A stretch of DNA of 64,000 nt from Planococcus sp. CP5-4_YE (GTDB lineage: Bacteria; Bacillota; Bacilli; Bacillales_A; Planococcaceae): assembly GCF_019042655.1 (NCBI RefSeq), contig NZ_JAHPZO010000005.1:1-64000 (forward strand). Reading direction: 5' to 3'. The position numbers and the translations under genes were made by a program. Position 1 is the stretch's first letter, and every line of letters starts with the position of its first letter. Under the pieces are notes generated by a model, which worked only from the letters and a program-made list of their open reading frames with translations, was not told where the DNA came from and ran no database searches. Positions 24,078 through 33,435 of this stretch are shown here, in pieces.

Positions 24078-24391
24078 TGGCTTGGATTTCATTGATATTT
24101 GCAGGGCTTTTTGAAATGATCGGCGTCGCGATGATCAACAAATGGCATCACGACCGAAAATGGCAGTCACTCGCGATGCTCCTCGGCGGCTTTATCGCGA
24201 GCTTCTTATTTTTGTCCGTTGCGATGGAAAGCTTGCCGATGGGAACGGCGTATGCCATCTGGACCGGCATAGGGGCATCAGGTGGCGCGATCATCGGCAT
24301 GCTGTTTTACAACGAATCCAAAGATTGGCGGCGCATTCTATTTATCGCGATGGTGCTCGGGTCAGCGGTCGGTTTGAAGCTTGTTTCTTAA
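24077..24391 (+). CDS. ykkD: SMR-family guanidinium exporter subunit YkkD
   Basis: The 104-residue partner of YkkC: ISLIFAGLFEMIGVAMIN carries the helix-1 glutamate, followed by ESLPMGTAYAIWTGIGASGG and SAVGLKLVS. Four membrane helices are seen. The heterodimer couples proton influx to export of guanidinium or similar cations. Its start overlaps the ykkC stop, which ensures equal synthesis. Control by the guanidine-I riboswitch 1.1 kb upstream is plausible but the distance is unusual. Confidence 0.92.
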   Translation: MAWISLIFAGLFEMIGVAMINKWHHDRKWQSLAMLLGGFIASFLFLSVAMESLPMGTAYAIWTGIGASGGAIIGMLFYNESKDWRRILFIAMVLGSAVGLKLVS

Positions 24392-24511
24392 TTAATATTG
24401 GCGAAATCCCTTCATTTCCCCTACTATGGAAATTAGAGATCGTTGGCAGAAACATCCTTTTTTGCCAATACACCAAGACTGGCATCATCTATTCAAAGGG
24501 AGTGGGATGGA

Positions 24512-25405
24512 ATGGATTTCAAGTATGTTACGGTCGCAGGAAGCGGTGTGCTGGGTAGCCAAATCGCTTTTCAGTCTGCGTATCATGGATTCGATGTCGC
24601 GGTATACGACATCAACGATGAAGCTTTAACTCGTGCAAAAGAACGTTTCGAAGTGCTTAAAGGGCATTTCAAGAAAGACTTGAAAGCGACGGATGAAGAG
24701 TTGGAGGCGGCTTATAGCCGGCTGTCATTTCATACGGATTTAGGGGAAGCCGTCAAAAATGCCGATTTGCTGATTGAAGCAGTGCCTGAAGTGCTCGATA
24801 TCAAACAGGAATTCTACACAAACTTGGCGAAAGTCGCCCCGGCGCAAACGGTCTTTGCGACCAATACGTCAACGATGCTGCCGAGTGCGTTTGCGGAATA
24901 CACAGGACGCCCCGAGAAATTTTTAGCGCTCCATTTCGCTAACGACATCTGGCGCAGCAATACCGCAGAAATCATGGGCCACGGCGGCACGGATGAGTCG
25001 GTCTTCAATGACGTGGTCGAGTTTTCACAAGCGATCGGCATGGTCGCGCTGCCGCTCCAGAAAGAACAGCCGGGCTATATTTTGAATACCTTGCTCGTGC
25101 CGTTCTTGAATTCGGCGCAGTATTTGGTCGTCAACGGCATCTCAGATCCGCATACCGTCGACAAAACGTGGATGATTGCAACCGGCGCACCGAGAGGGCC
25201 CTTCGCGATTTTGGACGTCATTGGCATCAATACGCCGTATCACTTGTCAGTTGCGAGAGCGAACGCCGGCGACGGAGAAGCTGCAAAAGTCGCGGAATAT
25301 TTGAAGACAGAATTCCTCGACAAAGGTCGCCTGGGCATCCAGAACGGCAAAGGTTTCTACGATTACCCGAACCCGCGTTATTTGGATAAGGATTTTTTGA
25401 AATAA
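24512..25405 (+). CDS. 3-hydroxyacyl-CoA dehydrogenase family protein
   Basis: The 297-residue protein begins DFKYVTVAGSGVLGSQIAF, an NAD-binding GxGxxG loop, then AVYDINDEAL with the acidic residue that holds the NAD ribose. Later come NTSTMLPSAFAEYTGRPEKF, the catalytic-His region LALHFANDIWRSN, and an all-helical C-terminal domain (GYILNTLLVPFLNSA). It should oxidise 3-hydroxyacyl-CoA or a related hydroxy acid with NAD. ATG 24512 is chosen for the gggagtggga site; an upstream in-frame ATG adds 23 unlike residues. Confidence 0.85.
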   Translation: MDFKYVTVAGSGVLGSQIAFQSAYHGFDVAVYDINDEALTRAKERFEVLKGHFKKDLKATDEELEAAYSRLSFHTDLGEAVKNADLLIEAVPEVLDIKQEFYTNLAKVAPAQTVFATNTSTMLPSAFAEYTGRPEKFLALHFANDIWRSNTAEIMGHGGTDESVFNDVVEFSQAIGMVALPLQKEQPGYILNTLLVPFLNSAQYLVVNGISDPHTVDKTWMIATGAPRGPFAILDVIGINTPYHLSVARANAGDGEAAKVAEYLKTEFLDKGRLGIQNGKGFYDYPNPRYLDKDFLK

Positions 25406-25416
25406 TGAAACACGAA

Positions 25417-25465
25417 AACCCGCAACGCCGTGTGCAAATGAGCACGTGACGTTGCGGGTTTTTTC
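25417..25465 (+). terminator. Rho-independent terminator
   Basis: AACCCGCAACG and CGTTGCGGGTT form an 11-bp stem followed by TTTTTTC. Confidence 0.9.
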
Positions 25466-25651
25466 GATTTCCCCTTGTTATTTCCGATAGGAATTTGACA
25501 TAGAGGCGTCATTTGCGCCCGCTTAGCCATTTGATAGAATCAGGCAGGACAAGTTCATCTCTTGCTTTGCCCGATCAAATTTTTCTTCATAAAACTATTT
25601 GTAAGGGTTAAAAAGTGTAAAAGCGACACTGAGTCCCGTCGTGTTCAGAGA

Positions 25652-25990
25652 CTATTGGTGATGATGTCGATGCTCTGCATATAGCACAATTCCTTCATTT
25701 TCGAGAATGTCATGAAATTTCTCAATTTCCGTTTGGGTTAAATTTAGTTTAGTTAATTCTTCACGTACCGCATCTTTCCCGGTAAACATGGACTTAAATT
25801 TGTCTGTAATGGTTTCTGTTTCGTGCGTCTGCACTTCTTCTTGGGTTTCAATGGCATTAAGAATATCCGCATTTTCCGCTAAAACATGGATATCATTTTT
25901 TGTATGCCCGTGAGATTTCAATGCTTCCACCTTTGCCTCAAGTTCCTGTTCAGTATAAGCCACTTCAAACGTATGGTTTGTCGATTTCAT
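25652..25990 (-). CDS. YflT-like general stress protein
   Basis: The 112-residue product begins MKSTNHTFEVAYTEQELEAK and has HGHTKNDIHVLAENADIL, the pattern of the YflT/general stress protein 17M domain, then acidic helices and a C-terminal histidine cluster (EHRHHHQ). In Bacillus these proteins are induced by sigma-B. ATG 25990 has ggagg nine bases upstream; the longer frame beginning at 26158 is not supported. A good sigma-B-like promoter lies 35 bases upstream, in agreement with the family. Confidence 0.82.
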   Translation of the reverse strand: MKSTNHTFEVAYTEQELEAKVEALKSHGHTKNDIHVLAENADILNAIETQEEVQTHETETITDKFKSMFTGKDAVREELTKLNLTQTEIEKFHDILENEGIVLYAEHRHHHQ

Positions 25991-26025
25991 ACTAATCAGC
26001 CTCCGGTGTATTGTCTTACTTATGT

Positions 26026-26052
26026 TTACCCGTCTGCCTAAGTAGCTAAAAC
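26026..26052 (-). promoter_or_regulatory. Sigma-B-type promoter
   Basis: On the minus strand GTTTTA (26052-26047), 15 bases, then GGGTAA (26031-26026). The sigma-B consensus is GTTTAA-N(12-15)-GGGTAT. It stands in front of the YflT-like gene. Confidence 0.65.
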
Positions 26053-26163
26053 ATGAACTACGTTTAAAATGCTTCTTGCAAAATGAGACAAGATAGTTAA
26101 AAAAGCCACACATTGTCAACTCATAGCGTATTTTCCGGACAAAGCCCTCCCTCTGCAATTGGT

Positions 26164-27129
26164 TTATTCCATTAACTCCAAGACCTCATCTTTCGTTGGA
26201 AGCGAAGATATAGCCCCTTTTCCGGTAGTGGCCAGGGCCCCGCTCGCATTCGCAAAAGCGAGCAGTTCCTGGTGATGTTCATTAAAAAGGGCTTCCAGAT
26301 TGCTTGGCACTGCATCCCGTTTCAGCAATTGGTACAAGAAAGCCCCAGTGAACGCATCTCCCGCTCCCGTTGTGTCTTCGACTTTCACTGAATATCCTGG
26401 TGACGGATACTTTTCGTTTTGTACGTAAAGATCCGCACCTTTTGCGCCTTTCGTTAATACCACTGCCAATACATCCCCTGTGAACAAAGAGGCAACAGCT
26501 AAGGACTCGTTCGCTATGCCGGTGATGAATTCCAGTTCGTCGTCGGAAACTTTAATGATATGCGCCTTCGGAATAAATTCCTGTATGGCTTCCCGGCACT
26601 GCTTGGGGTTATCCCAAAGCGGCAGGCGCACATTGGGGTCAAAACTGATGATCGCGCCATTCCTCTTGGCGGCAGTGATCGCGTTATAATGGGCTTTTTT
26701 CATTGGGCTTTCGACTAAATCGACCGAACCAAAATGCAGCACATCCCCTTGCCCGAACCAATCTTCATTCACTTCTGAAGCTTCAAGAAGCAAATCGGCA
26801 GAAGGATTCCGGTAAAACGAAAAATCCCGTTCCCCGTCTTCCCGCAGCGAAACGAAAGCAAGTCCGGTATTCGCTTCTTTCGTCCGTAGAATCTTATCGA
26901 TTCTGACACCCGCCTCGGCAAGCCGTTCCAACAGAAAATCACCAAAGGCATCTTGTCCCACTTTGGTGATCATTGAAGCCGTGCCGCCAAACTTCGCGAC
27001 CGCCGCTGCCACATTGGCCGGTGCCCCTCCAGGCACTCGTGTGAAAGACTCCACATCTTTTAAGGCGATGCCTTTTTGATGGGGAATAAAATCGATTAGT
27101 ACTTCGCCAATCGAGAACAAGTTTCCCAT
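26164..27129 (-). CDS. scrK: Fructokinase (PfkB family)
   Basis: The 321-residue protein has both PfkB signatures: the N-terminal GGAPANVAAAVAKFGG near 30-45 and the C-terminal DTTGAGDAFTGAF with catalytic Asp near 255-267. It is expected to phosphorylate fructose. ATG 27129 follows aggagagatgccga. The start lies 32 bases behind scrB, which releases fructose from sucrose or sucrose 6-phosphate, so the two act in sequence and share the promoter at 28.8 kb. No sugar PTS gene is in the window. Confidence 0.9.
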   Translation of the reverse strand: MGNLFSIGEVLIDFIPHQKGIALKDVESFTRVPGGAPANVAAAVAKFGGTASMITKVGQDAFGDFLLERLAEAGVRIDKILRTKEANTGLAFVSLREDGERDFSFYRNPSADLLLEASEVNEDWFGQGDVLHFGSVDLVESPMKKAHYNAITAAKRNGAIISFDPNVRLPLWDNPKQCREAIQEFIPKAHIIKVSDDELEFITGIANESLAVASLFTGDVLAVVLTKGAKGADLYVQNEKYPSPGYSVKVEDTTGAGDAFTGAFLYQLLKRDAVPSNLEALFNEHHQELLAFANASGALATTGKGAISSLPTKDEVLELME

Positions 27130-27161
27130 TCGGCATCTCTCCTTTTTCTTGCTTTCATTCA

Positions 27162-28640
27162 TCAATAGTCCCATTTGACCGCTTTAAACGCAGCGGAGCC
27201 GCCTGTCGCAAAAAACCTGATTTCCTGGCTTCTAATGTCTGGGAAGATACGGGCGGTAAACACTTCTTCACCATCGTTCACGAAAATCTCAGCGGATGAT
27301 GAATCGACAAACAACTGAAACTTGTACACATCCCCATCAATTCGGCATTTGCGCTCGGTGCCATGCTTGCTGCCGATCACTTTGCCCGATGATGCGCGAT
27401 CCATTATGACTTTCCCTTGGGCGGCATCAAATTTGATCACCGTTTTTTCTTCCCCACTCGCACGGAATTCGATGCCATATTCCAAGGCATCTCCTCGTTT
27501 AAACTCACAGATCAGCTCATACGTGACCCCTGAGAATCCTTCCACCATTTTTGTTTCATCCAGAAGCTCACCTTGTGCTTCGGCTTTATCCTTACGCAGT
27601 GACTCCAGTTCCGGAATCGGCGTTTGGATGATTTTCCCGTTCCGGAGCGATAATTCCCGGAGGATGGTCAAACAATTCGCCCATCCATTAATATCGGTCG
27701 GATACTCGATTTCCGGCAAGCCCATCCAAGCGACCATAAGCCGTCTGCCGCTCGGATCCTTCATCGTATGCGGAGCATAAAAGTCAAACCCACGGTCGAG
27801 TTCGACGAAATCCCCGTGAATCAATTGCCGCTGCTCTAAATCAATTTTCTCGCCCAGTACATAACCGGCCTGGTAAATATTCTGATAAAGATCCCCCTGC
27901 GGCTCCAGTCCTTGTGGCGAAAAAACCAGGATGCCTCGGTCTTCCATCTCAAAATAATCCGGGCATTCCCACATAAAGCCGAAATTATCCAAGTTGGTGG
28001 CCAGTTCGCCTTCAAACTTCCATTCCAATAAATCGGATGAACTCAATAAACAAACGGCCCCTGTTTCATCGGTTCGTTGAGCGCCTATGACCGCATAGTA
28101 TCGCTCTTCTACTTTCCATAATTTCGGATCGCGGAAATGCTCGGTATATCCATCTGGCACTTTATCAAGAACGGATTTTTTCGATTTGATGATATTTCCC
28201 TCATCATCCATCAGCGCGATGCACAGGTAAGGATGTCTCACAAGATTCTCATCCCGCGTATTGCCGGTGTATAACAAGTATAATTTCCCGTCATGTTCAA
28301 CCGCACTTCCCGAATAAGCCCCGTGGCTATCAAAATACTCGTCCGGCTTGATCGCGATGCCGACATTCTGCCAGTTTACAAGGTCTGTCGATTTGGTATG
28401 ATACCAATACTTCAAACCATGAAACGGCCCCAGCGGATGCCATTGATAATACAAATGAAACTCACCATTGTAAAAACAGAAGCCGTTCGGATCATTGAGA
28501 AGCCCAGAAACCGGTTGGATATGAAAGGTTTGCCGCCACGTACAGCTATTGACCCTCAAAATCAAATTATCGATATCTTCTTGACTAATCTGATCGAGCC
28601 GAATGTAACTCTTCCCCCGCGGTAACTCCATCTTTGTCAT
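27162..28640 (-). CDS. scrB: Sucrose-6-phosphate hydrolase (GH32)
   Basis: The 492-residue enzyme has the GH32 motifs: GLLNDPNGFCF with nucleophile Asp50, FRDPKLWK (RDP, transition-state Asp) and MWECPDYF (EC, acid/base Glu), and a C-terminal beta-sandwich (SSAEIFVNDGEEVFTARIFP). It hydrolyses sucrose or its 6-phosphate to glucose (6-phosphate) and fructose. The second ATG (28640) is preferred, ten bases after aaggag; the first, 28649, is only two bases from it. First gene of the scrB-scrK operon. Confidence 0.92.
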   Translation of the reverse strand: MTKMELPRGKSYIRLDQISQEDIDNLILRVNSCTWRQTFHIQPVSGLLNDPNGFCFYNGEFHLYYQWHPLGPFHGLKYWYHTKSTDLVNWQNVGIAIKPDEYFDSHGAYSGSAVEHDGKLYLLYTGNTRDENLVRHPYLCIALMDDEGNIIKSKKSVLDKVPDGYTEHFRDPKLWKVEERYYAVIGAQRTDETGAVCLLSSSDLLEWKFEGELATNLDNFGFMWECPDYFEMEDRGILVFSPQGLEPQGDLYQNIYQAGYVLGEKIDLEQRQLIHGDFVELDRGFDFYAPHTMKDPSGRRLMVAWMGLPEIEYPTDINGWANCLTILRELSLRNGKIIQTPIPELESLRKDKAEAQGELLDETKMVEGFSGVTYELICEFKRGDALEYGIEFRASGEEKTVIKFDAAQGKVIMDRASSGKVIGSKHGTERKCRIDGDVYKFQLFVDSSSAEIFVNDGEEVFTARIFPDIRSQEIRFFATGGSAAFKAVKWDY

Positions 28641-28764
28641 TTCTCTCATTCTCCTTTTGGTAAAAGCAGAATTTTATATTGACGGATGACCTGAAAAATT
28701 CTCTTGCAGCAGCCTCCTCTCCATAATCGAAATCCTTGAATGGCATCAGTTCATCCAATAACGA

Positions 28765-28814
28765 TGAAAGCGCTTTCTTAAATTAATTGTACTATTTTTA
28801 GGATATGTTATCAA
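28765..28814 (-). promoter_or_regulatory. scrBK promoter with cre-like site
   Basis: On the minus strand TTGATA (28814-28809), 17 bases, TACAAT (28791-28786), followed at once by AGAAAGCGCTTTCA (28778-28765), one base off a perfect catabolite response element. CcpA bound there would repress at or just after the start point, giving glucose repression. Confidence 0.78.
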
Positions 28815-28884
28815 TTTTACGAATAATATAAGTCAGATTTTTCTGTTAATTTATGATAGAAATGTGTCTACCGTTATGGGTAAC

Positions 28885-29205
28885 TTACTTAACATTTAGA
28901 GTTGCGCCTTGCCTTTTATTTTTAAAGAATTCCATAATGTAAATATTAATAAGCGCATTGATCGGAACAAAAAATATTAGCGTTACTATCCCCAACGAAT
29001 CAAATAAGCCTTCGGTTTGTTTATGAAACGTTTGAACGTCCCATTTGTAGAGACATGCTGAAGCTATGGACAGTACAAGTGCATTTACTGAAAAAGCAAC
29101 CAAAATCCGCGTCCCTTTGTTTGCTTTTGTTTTCATGATCCTGTGACATACCAGAGCAGAAGTAAGTAAAGAGAATAGAATGACCGCTAGAAACACTGGA
29201 TGCAA
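28885..29205 (-). CDS. Polytopic small membrane protein
   Basis: TTG 29205 with ttaggaggg seven bases upstream gives a 106-residue protein (MHPVFLAVILFSLLTSALVC...) with three hydrophobic segments (about 2-20, 33-52 and 70-92) and the tail KNKRQGATLNVK. An upstream ATG at 29283 would add a charged stretch without a ribosome binding site. No family is recognised. This is the first gene of the AT-richer part of the window. Confidence 0.65.
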   Translation of the reverse strand: MHPVFLAVILFSLLTSALVCHRIMKTKANKGTRILVAFSVNALVLSIASACLYKWDVQTFHKQTEGLFDSLGIVTLIFFVPINALINIYIMEFFKNKRQGATLNVK

Positions 29206-29374
29206 AGATATCCCTCCTAAACTGATTTTTGTTAGAAACCGAATGTCATTCACTTCTCTGTAAACTGCATTCACCATTAACAATTTTTTGAGTTATTGTC
29301 TACGGAATACTATAACTACTATGCAATCTAGCTGTTATATTTAATTCATAATGAAATGAAATGAGGAGAAAAGG

Positions 29375-29818
29375 ATGCACCCGACCACAGCCATTGAAAT
29401 GGTCCTTATTCTAGTCGTAACTGGGTTACTGACTGTAGTAGCCCTTTTTTTAAGGAAATCATTAAAAGTACTTATTTTAACAACAGCAGGTTTTATTTTA
29501 GTCAGCTCCATGATTTTTTATTCCTTACGCCCTCTTATAGTCGAGAGTCAAACCAATAATGCCATTCAGCAATTAGATGCTCACTTAACTACTACATTTA
29601 AAGACGACTCTTGGGAAATTTCTCATACAGATGACCATGAAATTAAGAAAGTTAAATTTTTGCATGTCATTTTTGATAACGAACCAACAGTAGTCTATAA
29701 ATATCAAATTACTGAATCAACTATAAAACAAGTAAGATTCTGGGGTGCTGAAACTGGGGATAATGCTGAAATTCTATTCGGCAAAGGGATAGCTCCTCAA
29801 CATATTGAACAAAAATAG
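29375..29818 (+). CDS. Membrane-anchored protein, 147 residues
   Basis: Two N-terminal hydrophobic segments (about 7-25 and 30-50) are followed by an extracytoplasmic or cytoplasmic domain of about 95 residues (NAIQQLDAHLTTTFKDDSW ... VVYKYQITESTIKQVRFWG). ATG 29375 has atgaggaga upstream. The family is not recognised. It stands alone and is divergent from the membrane protein at 28885-29205. Confidence 0.68.
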   Translation: MHPTTAIEMVLILVVTGLLTVVALFLRKSLKVLILTTAGFILVSSMIFYSLRPLIVESQTNNAIQQLDAHLTTTFKDDSWEISHTDDHEIKKVKFLHVIFDNEPTVVYKYQITESTIKQVRFWGAETGDNAEILFGKGIAPQHIEQK

Positions 29819-29882
29819 CAACAAAGAGTCGAATTCAACCTAACTGTTTTCATGTCTCCTTCACTCCCTGTATTCTGTTGAA

Positions 29883-30137
29883 CTACACTTCGGGAGATTT
29901 TGATTCTTTCATGCTCGAAATGCCGATAACCGGAATGATAATCAGTGCAGCTAATTGAATCCAAGTAAGAACCCAATTATCTCCCCATGAAGTAAGTAGG
30001 TAGATTGAACAAAAAAATATAATGATTAAAGGATTATACTTTTCTACAAATTTTATATAGGACTTAAACAATTTGAACAACTCCCCGTTGACATAGTTTA
30101 TAGCAAACTTGATGAGGGCATCGAAGACAACTTTCAT
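29883..30137 (-). CDS. Small membrane protein, 84 residues
   Basis: Two hydrophobic helices (about 35-52 and 56-75) follow an amphipathic N-terminal part (FDALIKFAINYVNGELFKLF). A weak ggaa site precedes ATG 30137. It lies 38 bases downstream of the ABC permease gene and may belong to the same transcript. No known family. Confidence 0.55.
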   Translation of the reverse strand: MKVVFDALIKFAINYVNGELFKLFKSYIKFVEKYNPLIIIFFCSIYLLTSWGDNWVLTWIQLAALIIIPVIGISSMKESKSPEV

Positions 30138-30175
30138 TTAAATTTCCGAATTTATTCACTGCTATAAAACTCCCT

Positions 30176-32662
30176 TTACTTATTGTCACTCAATATTTCC
30201 ATGCTGATCTTTTTATTTCCTATAGCCCATCCTACGGGCACAAAGATTAACAAGCTGCCACCCCACATACTCGCGGCTACCCACATCATCAATGAAAAGT
30301 CGATCGCTATGCTGCCAGAATCAATCAGTGAAACGATAACAGAAAACACCAACCCGCATAGCGCACCGAAGACAAGGCCAATCAAAAGATAGAAAGAGAT
30401 TTGTGAGACAATAATTTTGACGATTCCTATCGGCCTAACGCCGATTGTCCGGAGTACTGCAAACTCTTTTCGTTTCGACAGAATATTATTCACAAGGGTG
30501 TTCAAGACACCTGCCATAACAGAAACGATAAGTATGATTAGCACCAAAATGAAGATGGCCCAGCGCTGCACGAACATGTCTGAAGCTTCTTCGATTGATG
30601 CAGCATGCGTATTGACCATGAGTTCTGGATACATACTGGCCAAGGTTTCAAGAGAATCGATGGCCGCTGATTCGTCATATGTATTCACGTAGGCTTTATC
30701 AAAGTTAGTTGAAGAAGTATTTAACGCCTTCGCTTGCCAATCAAAAAGTACTTCTCCATCATCAATTGCATCTGAAACAGCACTTACTACCATAGTCACC
30801 ACATATTCAGCGCCTTGCTTTTCATCCGAGTAGATACCAAGTTTTAAGGAGTCGCCGACTTGTAAATTGTGCTTTTCAGCAAACAAAGGGGATATGATTG
30901 CTGCTGATGCTAGATCCTCTTTTCCAATTTCCGGTATAATATTTGCACTCTCTAGCGCCTTTAAATCACCCAGCGTATAGTCAAAAGACATCGTCCCGTC
31001 ATCAACGAGCAACTCTGCTCCGCCAAAAGTGCTGACAGTAGCGACTTGCGCGCCTTGGACTTCGGTACGTACTTCTTCACTAAGTTTAACCGGATTGATT
31101 TCAGATTGATGAATCCGGCTAGTAATAACCAAAGAAGTGGGAAATTGTTCATTGATATAGTCTGTATTATTCTGCTTAACTGTACTCAGCATTACTGAAC
31201 CGAAAACAGCGATAATCATGACCACACTAATTGAAAGAATCACGAAGCTATTCTTTTTGACGTGTGGCTTTAAATTCTGGAGCGCAATTAATAGATTGCG
31301 GGATGGCAGCTTCCCAGATACTGGTATTAGCACATTCAATAACTTAGTCAGCCACATGGGCAATACTAAGAAAAGACTAGCTAATAGCAAAAAACCACCA
31401 ACTAAAATCAATATCGCCCTCGCGTTTTCTTCTACAGCAAGAATAACGCCAAATAGCAGCGATACAAGGGATGAAATCCATAAGAACTTGATTGCTGTCT
31501 TGCGCATTCCAGTGTGTTTAAAATCTAGCTCCTCATTTTCCTGGAGCATCCTCAATGGCAAAATTTTTGAAGATTTGAGAACTGGAATATAGAGGAACAA
31601 TTGAATCACCAGACTCGCTATGGCCAATACAGGAATCGCTACTTCCCAGGCAAATGGCATTTGAGTCAATGCAACGGAAAACCACTTCCCTAAAATTGGT
31701 TGCAGGAATTGATCCGCTGCATAAGCAATCGCCAACCCAAGCAATGCGCCAGCAGCTGTAATCATCGTGCTTTGAATACGGATAATGTTAGACAGCTGCT
31801 CAGTTTTCGCACCAAGCGCCCGCATAATCGCAAACTGGTTTTTATTTTTATAGATAAACAAGTCAAAATTGGAAATGACCATGATAGCCGTAACGATCAA
31901 CACGAGCATTGAAAGGATGCCAATAAATAAGGTCAGGGAATTCAAGTTATTTTTTGCTGTTTCATCCTCTTCAATAATGTCCACTCGTAATTCCGGCTGA
32001 ATTTTTTTAACTTCATTGGCCATTGCAGTTAAGTCGGTTTCTTCTGCGGTTTTAACCATTAAAGCTGTTGTTTCGTTTTTAAGGAATGGCGCTGCATCCT
32101 TGTGAAACAGCTTCGCTCTCTCCAACGCGAAAATCACCATATCAGGTGCAATCCCTGTTCCTTCAGCGTTCTTCAAAATTTCACTAATTTCAAATGAATC
32201 GTTTTCAATTTCGATTTGATCGCCGACTGAAAGCTTGAGAGACCCTGCCAGATTTTCTGTAATGGCGACTGTGTCTTCTGTTAAATCTACGCTTGTTTTA
32301 TACCTGCTTTTTGCAATTGGATCGTTCTCGATTCCTAGAGTGTAAACATCTCCGCCTAGCGGCTCTACATATGTTTGGGTAACCAGCGCTTGCGAAACAG
32401 CAACTGTCGAAGGATGGTCTGATATCAGTTGCACTAATTCCTGCTCATCCTCTACGGGATTGTTATCGCTATAAACAAGGGCCATATCCATATCCCCATA
32501 CATCTTTCGCAGATCATCTTGCAGGGTTTGTTTCGCATTTACGGTAAATAGCGCCATTGTCAGTACAAGAGAGACGGCTATGGCAATGCTCATAACCGAA
32601 GTGAAGACTAGAAACTTGTTTTCTCTAAATAACCGGAACGCCAATTGATTGAGTGATTTCAT
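30176..32662 (-). CDS. FtsX-domain ABC transporter permease
   Basis: The 828-residue permease has an N-terminal helix (about 17-42), a large extracytoplasmic region with a periplasmic-core-like fold (about 45-235), a first FtsX block of helices (about 240-375), central helices (395-440 and 470-500), a second outside domain (about 505-705) and a second FtsX block (about 706-820). This double-FtsX layout is used by lipoprotein/peptide exporters and antimicrobial-peptide detoxification systems. The start overlaps the ATPase gene stop by four bases (ATGA). Confidence 0.88.
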   Translation of the reverse strand: MKSLNQLAFRLFRENKFLVFTSVMSIAIAVSLVLTMALFTVNAKQTLQDDLRKMYGDMDMALVYSDNNPVEDEQELVQLISDHPSTVAVSQALVTQTYVEPLGGDVYTLGIENDPIAKSRYKTSVDLTEDTVAITENLAGSLKLSVGDQIEIENDSFEISEILKNAEGTGIAPDMVIFALERAKLFHKDAAPFLKNETTALMVKTAEETDLTAMANEVKKIQPELRVDIIEEDETAKNNLNSLTLFIGILSMLVLIVTAIMVISNFDLFIYKNKNQFAIMRALGAKTEQLSNIIRIQSTMITAAGALLGLAIAYAADQFLQPILGKWFSVALTQMPFAWEVAIPVLAIASLVIQLFLYIPVLKSSKILPLRMLQENEELDFKHTGMRKTAIKFLWISSLVSLLFGVILAVEENARAILILVGGFLLLASLFLVLPMWLTKLLNVLIPVSGKLPSRNLLIALQNLKPHVKKNSFVILSISVVMIIAVFGSVMLSTVKQNNTDYINEQFPTSLVITSRIHQSEINPVKLSEEVRTEVQGAQVATVSTFGGAELLVDDGTMSFDYTLGDLKALESANIIPEIGKEDLASAAIISPLFAEKHNLQVGDSLKLGIYSDEKQGAEYVVTMVVSAVSDAIDDGEVLFDWQAKALNTSSTNFDKAYVNTYDESAAIDSLETLASMYPELMVNTHAASIEEASDMFVQRWAIFILVLIILIVSVMAGVLNTLVNNILSKRKEFAVLRTIGVRPIGIVKIIVSQISFYLLIGLVFGALCGLVFSVIVSLIDSGSIAIDFSLMMWVAASMWGGSLLIFVPVGWAIGNKKISMEILSDNK

Positions 32663-33417
32663 ATAGCCGAACCTTTTAAAATATCCTGGGATATTTCCAT
32701 GATGTGTTCAAGATCCTGTTCACCGATACATTCGTACTCATTGATGATGGCGCCATCGTGGAAAAACAAGACACGATCTGCATAGGTAGCGACTTTTGGG
32801 TCATGCGTTACCACAAGTATGCTTTGCTTAAGTTCGTCCTTCATGGAGGTCAATACCTCTAAAATCTCTTTGGATGTATTGGCATCTAAATTCCCCGTCA
32901 ATTCATCTGCCAAAAGTATCGGTGGTTCACCGATAAGAGCCCGGCCAATAGCAATGCGCTGTTGCTGCCCACCCGACAATTGGACCGGACGATGTGCTTT
33001 CCACTTTGTTAACCCCATCCGTTCCACCATACTGGCCGTTTTTCTCTCAATGGATTCTTTTGATTCGTTTTTTAAGAGCAATGGCAATGAAATATTCTCT
33101 TCCACCGTTAAGTCTTTTAACAAGTTATAGGCTTGGAAGATAAATCCGATATTTCCCCGTCGGTAGTCCGTCGCCTTCGGTTCAGAAAAGAAACCTTCCG
33201 AATCTATTCCATTCAATCGAATTTTACCGCTGGTCGGTTCATCCAATGCGCCAATGACATTGAGTAAGGTGCTTTTTCCAGATCCACTGGTCCCCATAAT
33301 TGCGACAAATTCCCCAGCATACAAACTGAACGAAACATTTTTTAATGCTTCAACTTCGAATCCCCTACCGCTGTATTTCTTAACTAGATTATTAACTTCC
33401 AAAGTTATTTTTCTCAT
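32659..33417 (-). CDS. ABC transporter ATP-binding protein
   Basis: The ATPase of about 252 residues has Walker A (GTSGSGKSTLL), Q loop, signature LSGGQQQRIAIG and Walker B ILLADELTGNLD, where the usual ADEPTGNLD proline is leucine, then the H-loop VVTHDP. It belongs to the MacB/LolD-like group that works with FtsX permeases. The start is uncertain: ATG 33417 lies 13 bases after gagg, and ATG 33435 has no site. It drives the permease encoded directly downstream. No two-component pair adjoins, unlike bacitracin-type modules. Confidence 0.88.
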   Translation of the reverse strand: MRKITLEVNNLVKKYSGRGFEVEALKNVSFSLYAGEFVAIMGTSGSGKSTLLNVIGALDEPTSGKIRLNGIDSEGFFSEPKATDYRRGNIGFIFQAYNLLKDLTVEENISLPLLLKNESKESIERKTASMVERMGLTKWKAHRPVQLSGGQQQRIAIGRALIGEPPILLADELTGNLDANTSKEILEVLTSMKDELKQSILVVTHDPKVATYADRVLFFHDGAIINEYECIGEQDLEHIMEISQDILKGSAI

Positions 33418-33435
33418 TAAAGTCAGTAGCCTCAT

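Noticed and set aside
25991-26158. N-terminal extension of the YflT-like stress protein
   Set aside because: The extension spans the sigma-B-like promoter and has no family resemblance; the start at 25990 has ggagg.
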